Assembly (NCBI GenBank): GCA_963801195.1
Contig: CAWDDX010000007.1
Coordinates: forward strand, 744,001 to 808,000
Length of the DNA stretch: 64,000 nucleotides
Source: SZUA-36 sp963801195
GTDB lineage: Bacteria > Pseudomonadota > Gammaproteobacteria > Xanthomonadales > SZUA-36
Reading direction: 5' to 3'
Shown here: positions 53,036 to 62,194 of the stretch, piece after piece
Layout of the letters: each line of letters starts with the position of its first letter
How positions within the stretch are numbered: position 1 is the first letter of the stretch
Made by a program: the position numbers and the translations under genes
The notes under the pieces: model-generated
Told to the model about the DNA's origin: nothing
Databases searched by the model: none
Seen by the model: only the letters and a program-made list of their open reading frames with translations

Positions 53036-53222
53036 ATGTCTGAACCACGCCTGCCAGAACGTGCGTACAATGCGATGCGGGTGCGTCAATGCAGCCTGAA
53101 AACTGAAATGGTCCAATTGGGCTGGTTGGACACTTTCATTACGGATCACCACAAACTCAACCTGCAGAAAAGACAAAACCCGAGATTGAAGTATTCCTCT
53201 CTCATCTGGCGGTTGGACTAAC
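53036..53222 (+). pseudogene. intI: Integron integrase remnant (N-terminal part only)
   Basis: From ATG 53036 the frame reads YNAMRVRQCSLKTEMVQLGW and LDTFITDHH, which fits the core-binding domain of IntI-type tyrosine recombinases (R-x-R-x-YS-x-KTE-x-Y-x-x-WI-x-x-FI-x-x-H). After an indel at about 53145-53160 the next frame continues KPEIEVFLSHLAV, the diagnostic second block. Nothing of the catalytic domain (RHRHY residues) remains before xseA. It is transcribed divergently from the cassettes with its 5' end facing them, exactly the intI position. Confidence 0.78.
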
Positions 53223-53289
53223 AGGTTCACTCATTGGCCGTTTCCGGTCAGTTGGCGGGAAAGCGGATTTGGTAAAAAGAGTTGCTTAA

Positions 53290-54603
53290 CTATTTTGTAT
53301 TCAGCGTTTTGCCGGTTGTCTTGCCGACGGTCGAATGAATCTGGCCATCGTGAAGCTGCGTAACCAGTGTTTGCTCCGCTGTTACGTTTTTAATGGAACT
53401 GATTGCTGTACCGGACTGTGCATCGGTGACAATTGCATAACCACGGGCCAGTGTCGGCAACGGGCTGACCGCATTCAGCGTGCGGACGAGGTTCTGCAGT
53501 TTCAGCCGGCGTTCCGGCTCGATACGTTTCCCCGATTGTGCCAGCCGACGGCCCAGTTCCTGTAAGTGTTGCCGGCGTTGGGGTACGATTCGCGCGCCTG
53601 CGAGTAATAGCCGTTGCTGCGCCTGTTGCAGGATTTTACGGTGCTGTGCGAGACGCTGGCCGGGGTGTTGCTGACGCAGACGGTGCGCCAGATGATCGAG
53701 TTTCTGGGAAAGCTGCTGAAGCAATGACAGGCTGCGTTGTTCGAGGCGGTCACTCAGAAGAGCCACTTTTTGCTGCAAAGCCCTTTGATCCGGCGAGATC
53801 AGTTCCGCCGCGGCAGAGGGTGTCGGCGCCCTTAGGTCGGCAACGAAATCGCTGATGCTGAAATCGATCTCGTGCCCGACCGCTGAGACCACGGGCAGGC
53901 CGGAGGCATAGATCGCACGCGCCACCGCTTCCTCGTTGAACGGCCAAAGGTCCTCGAGTGAACCGCCGCCGCGACCGGTGATAATGAGCTGCGCCCAGCC
54001 ATGTGAATTGGCCGCTTCAAGCGCCTTGACGATGGCGGGTGCGGCCTCTGCGCCCTGGACCGGCACGCCGTAAACACGCACCGCTGCCAATGGCCAGCGC
54101 CGTTGCAAAACGTTCAGGATATCGCGGATGGCCGCGCCCGACGGAGATGTAACCACCGCGATCCGCAACGGGAAGGCGGGCAGGAGCTTTTTGTGCGACT
54201 CGGCAAACAGGCCTTCACTGGCCAGGTCGTTTTTCAGCAGCTCAAACTTCGCCCGCAGCAGACCCTCGCCGGAGCGTACCAGCGAGTCCGCGATCAACTG
54301 GTAATTGCCGCGCGCCTCGAACAGGCTGACACGACCCCGCGCCTGCACCAGCATGCCGTTTTCCGGTTTGAAACTCATACCGTAGGCATTTGAGCGAAAC
54401 AGGGCGCAGCTGATCTGGGCCTTGTCGTCTTTCAGGGAAAAATACAGGTGTCCGGATGCCGGCCGGCTCAGGTTTGATATCTCGCCTTCGACCCAGATAC
54501 GCCCAAAACCGGCCTCGAGGTGCAGTCGGGCCTCGTGGTTCAATTCGGAGGGCGTGTAGATATTACCCGCTCCGTCATTCAGTTTATGGTCGTCGGAATA
54601 CAT
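53290..54603 (-). CDS. xseA: Exodeoxyribonuclease VII large subunit
   Basis: Catalytic/scaffold subunit of the single-strand-specific exonuclease VII. 437 aa. N-terminal OB-fold with GRIWVEGEISNLSRPASGHLYF (core WVEGEISN and GHLYFSLKD), middle AVVTSPSGAAIRDIL and ITGRGGGSLEDLWPFNEEAVARA, coiled-coil segment 270-370, and C-terminal LARGYAIVTD. Divergent from the amidohydrolase gene. The integron remnant abuts its 3' end. Confidence 0.95.
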   Translation of the reverse strand: MYSDDHKLNDGAGNIYTPSELNHEARLHLEAGFGRIWVEGEISNLSRPASGHLYFSLKDDKAQISCALFRSNAYGMSFKPENGMLVQARGRVSLFEARGNYQLIADSLVRSGEGLLRAKFELLKNDLASEGLFAESHKKLLPAFPLRIAVVTSPSGAAIRDILNVLQRRWPLAAVRVYGVPVQGAEAAPAIVKALEAANSHGWAQLIITGRGGGSLEDLWPFNEEAVARAIYASGLPVVSAVGHEIDFSISDFVADLRAPTPSAAAELISPDQRALQQKVALLSDRLEQRSLSLLQQLSQKLDHLAHRLRQQHPGQRLAQHRKILQQAQQRLLLAGARIVPQRRQHLQELGRRLAQSGKRIEPERRLKLQNLVRTLNAVSPLPTLARGYAIVTDAQSGTAISSIKNVTAEQTLVTQLHDGQIHSTVGKTTGKTLNTK

Positions 54604-54661
54604 GCGCAGATGATAAACTCATGTCCTTCCAATGTCCTGTTTGAATTAGCCGGAGCACCAC

Positions 54662-56401
54662 GTGATAAAGAAAACCCTGATCCTGTTCGGCCTGATGCTA
54701 TGCGCTGCCTGTAACGTGGATGCGCCGCCGCCAGCGGAAGAAGCCGCGAAAACGACTTCACCACCGCAAGACACTGCCGGTTTGATGCCGGACCAGGCGG
54801 GTCATACAAAGACCCTGATACACAACGCAAAAATATACACGATGGACCACGGATTCTCGACAGCCGATGCCATCCTGTTTGACAGTTCCGGAAGAATCCA
54901 CAACGTCGGTGGTGAGCAGGCCATGCTGGATGCTTTTCCCGATGCCAGGCACATCGACCTGGGCGGCAAGACCATCATCCCGGGTCTGATCGATGCACAC
55001 GCACACTTGTATGGCCTGGCGCTCAGTCTCAGCCAGGCGCAACTGCGCGATACCGCCAGCAAGGAAGAAATCATCCAGAAGTTGCGTGAACAGGAAACAC
55101 ACCTGTCCGATGGCGACTGGTTGCTCGGCCGCGGCTGGGATCAGAACGACTGGGAGGTCAAGGAGTTTCCAAGCCGCGCCGATCTTGATTCGGCTTTCCC
55201 TGAACGGCCCGTGTGGCTGCGCCGTATCGACGGTCATGCGGGATGGGCCAATAGCGCAGCGCTCGCCATGGCTGACCAGGACCTAACCGGTGACTGGCAA
55301 CCGGTAGGCGGTTTTATCCACCGCGATGCGGATGGTCAGCCCAGCGGTGTGCTTGTCGACGGCGCGATGGAACTGGTCGAAAAAGCCGTTCCCGAGATTT
55401 CCCCGGAACTGCTGCGGGCCTCGCTGGGTCTTGCACTGGAGCAGATGGTCAGTCTCGGTTTGACCGGTATGCACGAAATGGGTATCAGTCAGCCGGTACT
55501 CGAATTGTACCGGCAGTTCATAGCGGAGGGGCGTTTTCCAACCCGCGTTTATGCCTTTACCGACGGCGCGGGTGAGACCCTCGACTGGCTTTGTGCAAAC
55601 GGTGCATATGATGACCCGTCCGGACGTTTGTTCATGCGCGCGGTCAAGCTGTACATCGATGGCGCCATGGGCAGCCGTGGCGCGGCATTGCTGGCGGATT
55701 ATTCGGACGACAGTGGCAATTCCGGCCTGCTTTTCATGCCGCCCGCCGAGCTCGAGGCGAAAATGGACAAGGCCATGGCCTGCGGGTTCCAGGTCGGGGT
55801 CCACGCGATCGGTGACCGCGGTAACCGGGTCACGCTGGATGCATATGAATCGGTACAGAAAAAATATCCGGACAACCCCGGCCGGCACCGCATTGAACAC
55901 GCGCAGACCCTGACCGCCGAAGACATTCCGCGGTTTGCACAGCTGGGTATCATCGCCGCGATGCAACCGACCCACGCGACCAGCGACATGTACTGGGTCG
56001 AGGACCGCCTGGGTCCGGATCGCGTCGTTTACGCCTATGCATGGCGTTCGTTGCTGGAAAGCGGTGCGCGGCTTGCGCTGGGTTCGGATTTCCCGGTCGA
56101 ACAGGTCAACCCGATGCTCGGCATCTACGCCGCGGTCACCCGCCAGGACACCAAGGGCTGGCCGCCGGGCGGCTGGTATCCAAAGGAAAGACTGACCCGG
56201 GAGGAAGCCGTGCGCGGCTTTACGCTGGACGCGGCCTATGCCGGCTTCATGGAGAACAGCGTGGGTTCGCTGGAATCCGGGAAACGTGCCGATTTCATCG
56301 TTCTCGATCAGAATATATTTGAGGTCGATGAAGCCGCCATCGCCGGGATCAGGGTATTGCAGACCTGGCTTGACGGTGAACTGGTCTATTCCCAGCCCTG
56401 A
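54662..56401 (+). CDS. Amidohydrolase family 3 (YtcJ-like) lipoprotein
   Basis: 579 aa from a GTG with GGAG upstream. Lipoprotein signal with lipobox LCAAC near residue 19. Metal-dependent hydrolase of the Amidohydro_3 type: GLIDAHAHLYG carries the HxH ligands near residue 114; DGAMGSRGAALL, VHAIGDRGNRV, RIEHAQ and LGSDFPVEQVNPM supply the remaining metal and base residues. Substrates are amides of unknown nature. Located in the envelope, facing the periplasm. Confidence 0.88.
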   Translation: MIKKTLILFGLMLCAACNVDAPPPAEEAAKTTSPPQDTAGLMPDQAGHTKTLIHNAKIYTMDHGFSTADAILFDSSGRIHNVGGEQAMLDAFPDARHIDLGGKTIIPGLIDAHAHLYGLALSLSQAQLRDTASKEEIIQKLREQETHLSDGDWLLGRGWDQNDWEVKEFPSRADLDSAFPERPVWLRRIDGHAGWANSAALAMADQDLTGDWQPVGGFIHRDADGQPSGVLVDGAMELVEKAVPEISPELLRASLGLALEQMVSLGLTGMHEMGISQPVLELYRQFIAEGRFPTRVYAFTDGAGETLDWLCANGAYDDPSGRLFMRAVKLYIDGAMGSRGAALLADYSDDSGNSGLLFMPPAELEAKMDKAMACGFQVGVHAIGDRGNRVTLDAYESVQKKYPDNPGRHRIEHAQTLTAEDIPRFAQLGIIAAMQPTHATSDMYWVEDRLGPDRVVYAYAWRSLLESGARLALGSDFPVEQVNPMLGIYAAVTRQDTKGWPPGGWYPKERLTREEAVRGFTLDAAYAGFMENSVGSLESGKRADFIVLDQNIFEVDEAAIAGIRVLQTWLDGELVYSQP

Positions 56402-56432
56402 TCCCGGTCTGTTCTTCAACAGGCGGGATGGT

Positions 56433-56470
56433 TATAATGGCCTGCTAACGCGCCCGGCCTTCTCCGGGCG
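56433..56470 (+). promoter_or_regulatory. guaB promoter -10 and leader hairpin
   Basis: TATAAT at 56433-56438, followed by the hairpin CGCCCGG-CCTTCT-CCGGGCG (56451-56470) and TTGCTATATT, all upstream of the guaB ribosome-binding site. The hairpin may be an attenuator, a leader stabiliser, or simply the terminator of the preceding gene. Confidence 0.5.
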
Positions 56471-56500
56471 TTGCTATATTCCAAACGGAGTACACCTGCC

Positions 56501-57958
56501 ATGAAAGTAATCGGTGAAGCTCTCACCTTCGATGACGTATCCCTCATACCGTCCTATTCTGACGTTTTGCCCAAAGACGTTTCGCTCAGCACCCGCCTGA
56601 CCACTGAACTGAATCTGAATGTACCGCTGATTTCAGCCGCCATGGATACCGTGACAGAAGCGCGCCTGGCGATCGCGATGGCCCAGGAGGGCGGATTGGG
56701 TGTCATACACAAGAATATGAGCCTGGAAAACCAGGCGGAACAGGTCAGGATCGTCAAGAAGTACGAGGCGGGTGTGATCAAGGACCCGATTACGGTCAAC
56801 CCGAATACCACGATCAGCGAAGTGCTGGCCATCACCCACCGGCACAATATCTCCGGTGTCCCGGTCGTTGACGGTAACGAACTGGTCGGTATCGTAACGT
56901 CCCGCGACATGCGGTTTGAACGCCGTCTCGAAGACCCGGTGCGTAATATCATGACCGCCAAGAAAGACCTCATCACCGTGAAGGAGAACGCCAGCCAGGA
57001 CGAGGTGCTGCGATTGCTGCACAAGCACCGGATTGAAAAAGTGCTGGTGGTCAATGACAATTTTGAATTACGTGGGCTGATCACCGTCAAGGACATTCAG
57101 AAGTCCTCCGACTTTCCGAACGCCGCCAAGGACTCGCGTGAACGTCTGCTGGTCGCCGCAGCGGTCGGCGTGGGCGGTGATACCGAGGAAAGGATCACTG
57201 CGCTGGTCGAGGCGCATGTCGATGTGGTCATCGTCGATACGGCGCATGGGCATACAAAGGGTGTGCTGGACCGTATCCGCTGGGTCAAGAAGAATTTTCC
57301 CGAAGTGCAGGTCATCGGCGGCAATGTGACCACCGGCGAAGGTGCGCTGGCGCTGGTTGAAGCCGGCGCCGACGGGGTCAAGATCGGCCAGGGTCCGGGT
57401 TCCATCTGCACCACCCGCATCGTCGCGGGGGTCGGTGTGCCGCAGATTACCGCCATCAACAATGTCGCCTTGGCGCTGGCCGATTCCGGCGTGCCCTGTA
57501 TCGCCGATGGTGGAATACGCTTTTCCGGTGATGTTGCCAAGGCCGTCGCAGCGGGCGCGTGGACGGTGATGATCGGCGGCCTGTTCGCCGGCACCGAGGA
57601 GGCGCCCGGTGACGTCGAGCTTTTCCAGGGCCGTTCGTACAAGACCTACCGTGGCATGGGTTCGCTCGGCGCGATGCAGGAAGGCTCTAAAGACCGCTAC
57701 TTCCAGATGGATGTCGCCGCGGATAAACTGGTGCCGGAAGGTATCGAAGGACGTGTGCCTTACAAGGGTTCGCTGTCCGGTGTTCTGCACCAGTTGACGG
57801 GCGGCCTGCGCTCTTCAATGGGCTACATGGGTTGTGACACGATCGCCCGTTTCCGTAAAGAAGCGCGCTTCGTCCGTATTACCGGTGCCGGTGTACGCGA
57901 GAGTCATGCCCATGACATCCAGATCACCAAGGAAGCACCTAATTACAAGCTGGGCTGA
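56501..57958 (+). CDS. guaB: IMP dehydrogenase
   Basis: Oxidises IMP to XMP, the committed step to guanine nucleotides. 485 aa from ATG 56501 (GGAG 11 bp upstream); an extension of 10 codons is open. TIM barrel interrupted by two CBS domains (about 92-205: ITHRHNISGVPVVDGNELVG, VLRLLHKHRIEKVLVV). Catalytic loop KIGQGPGSICTTRIV with the active cysteine near residue 303. Followed by guaA after 23 bp. Confidence 0.98.
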   Translation: MKVIGEALTFDDVSLIPSYSDVLPKDVSLSTRLTTELNLNVPLISAAMDTVTEARLAIAMAQEGGLGVIHKNMSLENQAEQVRIVKKYEAGVIKDPITVNPNTTISEVLAITHRHNISGVPVVDGNELVGIVTSRDMRFERRLEDPVRNIMTAKKDLITVKENASQDEVLRLLHKHRIEKVLVVNDNFELRGLITVKDIQKSSDFPNAAKDSRERLLVAAAVGVGGDTEERITALVEAHVDVVIVDTAHGHTKGVLDRIRWVKKNFPEVQVIGGNVTTGEGALALVEAGADGVKIGQGPGSICTTRIVAGVGVPQITAINNVALALADSGVPCIADGGIRFSGDVAKAVAAGAWTVMIGGLFAGTEEAPGDVELFQGRSYKTYRGMGSLGAMQEGSKDRYFQMDVAADKLVPEGIEGRVPYKGSLSGVLHQLTGGLRSSMGYMGCDTIARFRKEARFVRITGAGVRESHAHDIQITKEAPNYKLG

Positions 57959-57981
57959 CACACGGCCTGCCGGGGACTGAC

Positions 57982-59571
57982 ATGACACAGGACATTCACC
58001 AGCATCGGGTACTGATCCTGGATTTCGGTTCCCAGTACACACAGCTGATTGCACGTCGTATCCGCGAGATCGGTGTTTATTGTGAAATCTGGCCGTGGGA
58101 TGTCACCGAAAAAGAAGTCGCGGACTTCGAACCCCGTGGGATCGTACTCTCGGGTGGACCGGAATCGGCGACCACCGAGGACGGACCCAGGGCCCCGGCC
58201 ATCGTCTTTGACTTGAAGGTGCCGGTTCTCGGCATTTGTTACGGCCTGCACACGATGGCGGCGCAGTTAGGTGGCAGGGTGGAGGCCTCGGACGAAAAAG
58301 AATTCGGATACGCCGAAGTCGAGTTGGCAGCTTCCTCGGCGCTTTTCGACGGCTTATCAGACCGGCAAAGCGGCGATGGCCGCAACCTGCTTGACGTCTG
58401 GATGAGCCATGGTGACAAAGTCACGCGGCTTCCGGATGGATTTGAATTGGTCGCCCGCACCCATTCTGCGCCGGTCTGCGCCATCGCCGATGAAAGCCGC
58501 CATTTTTACGGCGTCCAGTTTCATCCGGAAGTCACCCACACTGCAAAAGGCAAGGAAATTCTGCAGCGTTTCGTGCGGGATATCTGTAACTGTGAAACCC
58601 GCTGGACAGCAACCAATATCATTGAAGACGCCATCGCCAACGTACGCCGGGACGTCGGCTCCGACCACGTCCTGCTGGGTCTGTCGGGCGGGGTCGATTC
58701 GAGCGTGGTTGCAGCCCTGTTGCACGAGGCCATCGGCGATCAACTGACCTGCATATTCGTCGATACGGGTTTGCTGCGTTACCGTGAAGGCGACCAGGTG
58801 ATGGCGACGTTTGCCCGCCACATGGGGGTGCACGTGATCCGCGTGGATGCCCGTGAACGTTTCCTGGACGGGCTCGCAGGTGTTTCCGACCCGGAACAAA
58901 AACGTAAAATCATCGGTAGCCTGTTTATCAACATATTTGAAGAGCAGGCAAAAAATTGCACGCGTTCGGTCGACCACGTCAAGTGGCTTGCACAGGGTAC
59001 CATCTACCCCGACGTGATTGAATCTGCAGGTAGCCGCACCGGCAAAGCCCACGTGATCAAGTCGCACCACAATGTCGGCGGTCTGCCGGATTACATGAAG
59101 ATGCAACTCATCGAGCCCTTGCGTGAGTTGTTCAAGGACGAAGTTCGCCGCATCGGCGTGGAACTGGGGCTTGAACCTGAAATGGTCTATCGCCACCCGT
59201 TTCCGGGACCGGGGCTGGGTGTCCGGGTCCTCGGTGAGGTGCGCGAAGAATACCTCGAGCCATTGGCAAAAGCGGATCATATCTTCATCGAAGAATTGCG
59301 CAACCACGGTCTCTACGACAAGGTCAGCCAGGCGTTCGCGGTGTTTCTGCCGGTAAAATCGGTTGGCGTGGTGGGTGACCAGCGTCGCTATGAGTGGGTT
59401 ATTGCTTTGCGCGCGGTGGAGACCATCGACTTCATGACTGCAATCTGGGCGCGCCTGCCTTACGAGTTTCTCGAGAAGGTCTCGCTTAGAATCATCAATG
59501 AGATTTCGGGTGTGTCCCGCGTGGTCTATGATATATCCGGTAAACCACCCGCCACCATTGAGTGGGAATGA
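57982..59571 (+). CDS. guaA: GMP synthase (glutamine-hydrolysing)
   Basis: Aminates XMP to GMP using ammonia from glutamine. 529 aa. Class I amidotransferase domain (residues 1-200) with catalytic Cys in VLGICYGLHTM and His-Glu in GVQFHPEVTHT; ATP pyrophosphatase domain with LSGGVDSSVVAALLH; C-terminal dimerisation domain ending KPPATIEWE. The stop overlaps the next gene's ATG. Confidence 0.98.
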   Translation: MTQDIHQHRVLILDFGSQYTQLIARRIREIGVYCEIWPWDVTEKEVADFEPRGIVLSGGPESATTEDGPRAPAIVFDLKVPVLGICYGLHTMAAQLGGRVEASDEKEFGYAEVELAASSALFDGLSDRQSGDGRNLLDVWMSHGDKVTRLPDGFELVARTHSAPVCAIADESRHFYGVQFHPEVTHTAKGKEILQRFVRDICNCETRWTATNIIEDAIANVRRDVGSDHVLLGLSGGVDSSVVAALLHEAIGDQLTCIFVDTGLLRYREGDQVMATFARHMGVHVIRVDARERFLDGLAGVSDPEQKRKIIGSLFINIFEEQAKNCTRSVDHVKWLAQGTIYPDVIESAGSRTGKAHVIKSHHNVGGLPDYMKMQLIEPLRELFKDEVRRIGVELGLEPEMVYRHPFPGPGLGVRVLGEVREEYLEPLAKADHIFIEELRNHGLYDKVSQAFAVFLPVKSVGVVGDQRRYEWVIALRAVETIDFMTAIWARLPYEFLEKVSLRIINEISGVSRVVYDISGKPPATIEWE

Positions 59572-60473
59572 ACAAACCTTCCCGTTTTGAACCACTGAGA
59601 CGTTCTTACCGGAACTGGCTGCGGAAAAGAAACCGCATTCTACCCCCTGATGTGCCGCCGCTTTTTTTCCATGCCAAAGACATCAATGCCGTTCAAGAAT
59701 ACTTTTCAGGTTCTGAGGATTTACAAGCAGACAGACCGTCGCAGGCATCGTCAGGCTTACGGGGCAATTGTTACCTGTGCAAACAGGAAGTGGATTTTGC
59801 CGTAGACGTACCAGGCCAGGGCGGACCGGTCAACTGGCGTGAGACACTGACCTGTCCCGGATGCGGACTGATCAATCGGTGGTGAAGCTGCTTACATGTG
59901 TTTGAAGCGATTTGCGAACCGGCCGTTGACGACCGCATTTACCTCACAGAGACGCTTTCACCGGTTTTTCAGAACCTGGCCGGGCGTTTTCCCTTGCTGG
60001 TTGCCAGTGAATACTTTGCCGATCATGAGCCCGGTGAAATGGTTCAGACCCATGTGGGGCCAGTCAGAAACGAAGACGTGACGCAATTGAGTTTCGATGA
60101 TAACAGCCTGGATATAATTTTGTGTTTCGACGTGCTGGAACACGTACCGGATTACCGTTCGGCTTTGGGAGAGTTTCACCGTGTGCTTGACAGGGGCGGG
60201 CAGTTGGTGCTCAGCGTCCCCTTCAGTTTCCAGCAGGAAACCCATGTGCGTGCAAGGATTGACAAAGCGGGCAACATCGAACACCTGGTGGAGCCGAGCT
60301 ATCACGGCGATCCGCTGTCAGACCAGGGGGTGCTGAGCTATTATGATTTTGGTATGGAATTGCTGGACGAGATGCGCGAAGCGGGTTTCCAGGAGTGTTT
60401 TTTGCTGTGTTTTTGCTCGAAAAAGTGGGGTTATCTGGGTGGAAATATCGTTTACATTGCGCGTAAACTCTGA
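59568..60473 (+). pseudogene. Zinc-ribbon SAM-dependent methyltransferase interrupted by an in-frame TGA
   Basis: One reading frame of about 300 codons with a single TGA at 59883-59885. Before it: basic N-terminus and a zinc ribbon (NCYLCKQEVDF, LTCPGCGLINRW). After it: SCLHVFEAICEP, then a class I methyltransferase core (FDDNSLDIILCFDVLEHVPD, FHRVLDRGGQLVLSVPF). Relatives read NRxRAxxH at the break, so TGA probably replaces CGA (Arg), one C-to-T change. Downstream initiation at GTG 59898 could still give the methyltransferase domain. Overlaps guaA as ATGA. Confidence 0.75.
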
Positions 60474-60634
60474 GCCAGGCTTAGAACCTGGTGCCGTTCA
60501 AATTGTCAGAAAATACCGGCGGTATTGACCATACGACAAATGGAAATAATTTTAAAACATCCCGTGTTAACGCCTGGTCATCGTTTGAGAAAGGGTTCTA
60601 TTGACAGAACACCGGAACACAAGATAATAGGGTG
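60474..60634. other. Intergenic region before the oxygenase gene
   Basis: 160 bp between the interrupted methyltransferase and the oxygenase. AT-rich middle (TGGAAATAATTTTAAAACATC) could host a promoter, but no hexamer pair stands out. Confidence 0.3.
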
Positions 60635-61693
60635 ATGAACAATCTTGTCAACCAGCGTGTGAAAGATAACAGTGCACAGTTGCGCGAACGATTTATATCA
60701 GCACAACCGTTTCGCCACATTGTAATCGACGATTTTCTGGACGGGACTTTCGCCCATTCTCTTTTAAGTGATTTTCCGGCTTTCGATGAAAAACTGGCCA
60801 TCAATGAAAATGGCGAAGTCGGCGGCAAGGCGGTACATGAAAAGATCGCAGATCTTGGACCGGCCTGGCAAAAACTCGACAGGCTGGTTGCCGGTGAAAA
60901 TTTCCGCACATTGATTTCAGATCTGACCGGTATTCCCGGGCTGAAGTTTGATCCGGGTTATTTTGGCGGCGGAACACACGAAAACCTGCATGGACAAAGC
61001 CTGAACCCACACGTGGATTTTAATTTTCACCCGGTTTCCCGCCAGCACCGTCGTTTGAACCTGATCCTGTATCTGAGTCCCGAGTGGCAACAAGCATGGG
61101 GTGGCTCGATCCAGCTTCACCGTGATCCCTATAAACCACCTGCCGATGATGAAATCGTCACGGTTACACCCGCATTCAACCGTTGCGTAATTTTTGAAAC
61201 CACTGAACATTCCTGGCATGGCTTTGAACGTATTGACCTGCCCGAAGATAAACGTGGGTTGAGCCGCAAAAGTTTTGCACTTTATTACTACACAGATAGC
61301 CGGCCAATCGAAGAACTGGGGGCGGAACATTCGACCATCTATGTTGAAAGACACCTGCCCGAAAGCTTGCGGGCCGGCATGGAATTGAGTGTGGAGCAGT
61401 TACAACATATCAGGAATTTGCTGACCTCCCGGGACCAGCATCTGAAGCGTCTGTATGCCGACATCCGGCGTCTGAATACCGACTTGAATAATCTGCGTAG
61501 CCAGCTGACATTTGATCAATCCCATGAAGACACGGAGAAAAATGAAAATGACAGTGAAGCGCTCAAGCTCATGAAGAAACGGGTTGCAGGCTTGAAAGCC
61601 CGTGTCCGGGAGTTCGAGACGTCGACTTCTTGGCGTGTCACACGACCCCTCAGGGCGCTGAAGCGGGCGTTTTCCGGTAAAACGGGATCCTGA
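60635..61693 (+). CDS. 2-oxoglutarate/Fe(II)-dependent oxygenase with C-terminal coiled coil
   Basis: 352 aa. FRHIVIDDFLDGTFAHSLL opens a prolyl-hydroxylase-like fold; the iron ligands are HVDFNFHP (His, Asp) and the later His in EHSWHGFERI, and RKSFALYYY carries the 2-oxoglutarate-binding arginine. Residues about 240-320 form a coiled coil, and the end reads STSWRVTRPLRALKR, a tail often seen on glycan-cluster enzymes. Substrate unknown. Overlaps tadA by one base. Confidence 0.82.
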   Translation: MNNLVNQRVKDNSAQLRERFISAQPFRHIVIDDFLDGTFAHSLLSDFPAFDEKLAINENGEVGGKAVHEKIADLGPAWQKLDRLVAGENFRTLISDLTGIPGLKFDPGYFGGGTHENLHGQSLNPHVDFNFHPVSRQHRRLNLILYLSPEWQQAWGGSIQLHRDPYKPPADDEIVTVTPAFNRCVIFETTEHSWHGFERIDLPEDKRGLSRKSFALYYYTDSRPIEELGAEHSTIYVERHLPESLRAGMELSVEQLQHIRNLLTSRDQHLKRLYADIRRLNTDLNNLRSQLTFDQSHEDTEKNENDSEALKLMKKRVAGLKARVREFETSTSWRVTRPLRALKRAFSGKTGS

Positions 61694-62166
61694 TGAACGA
61701 AGCCCGCGTTACCTTTGATGAACAGGACAAGGTTTGGATGAATGAGGCCCTGTTGCTGGCCAGGCGTGCGAGTGAGGAAGATGAGGTTCCCATTGGCGCC
61801 GTGGTCGTCAGGGAGGCTGAGATCATCGGCCGTGGCTGGAACCGGAATATCGGTTTGCACGATCCAACCGCACATGCAGAGATCATGGCCATGCGGGAAG
61901 CCGGCAAGACGCTCGGTAACCACCGCCTGCCAAACTGCAGCCTTTACGTGACCCTGGAGCCGTGCCCGATGTGCGCCGGCGCGATGATTCACGCCAGGCT
62001 GGAACGGGTCGTATACGGCGCCGATGACCCCAAGACAGGCGCCGCCGGTGGCGTGTTCGACCTGCTGGGCAACCCTGCCCATAATCACGCGGTGAAGGTG
62101 GCCGGGGGTTGCCTGGCTGAAGAAAGCTCGGTTTTGTTAAGGAAGTTTTTCAGGCTAAGAAGGTGA
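61693..62166 (+). CDS. tadA: tRNA-specific adenosine deaminase
   Basis: Converts A34 to inosine in the tRNA-Arg anticodon. 157 aa. Zinc site: HAEIMAMREA (His and catalytic Glu) and PCPMCAGAMIHARLERVVYG. VPIGAVVV and NHRLPNCSLYVTLE are also canonical. TGATG overlap with the oxygenase gene implies coupling. Convergent with GtrA. Confidence 0.96.
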   Translation: MNEARVTFDEQDKVWMNEALLLARRASEEDEVPIGAVVVREAEIIGRGWNRNIGLHDPTAHAEIMAMREAGKTLGNHRLPNCSLYVTLEPCPMCAGAMIHARLERVVYGADDPKTGAAGGVFDLLGNPAHNHAVKVAGGCLAEESSVLLRKFFRLRR

Positions 62167-62194
62167 GGGTGCAACCGCCGGCAGCGCACGTGGA

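Noticed and set aside
53215..53289. Plus-strand codons after the integrase remnant (GLTGSLIGRF...) as more of the integrase
   Set aside because: They do not resemble IntI after the HLAV motif, so the remnant seems to end there.
57068..59595. Long minus-strand ORFs of 240 and 412 codons
   Set aside because: Shadows of guaB and guaA, caused by codon bias.
59883..59885. TGA as a selenocysteine codon
   Set aside because: Relatives have arginine-type residues, not cysteine, in this position, and no SECIS-like hairpin is evident just downstream.
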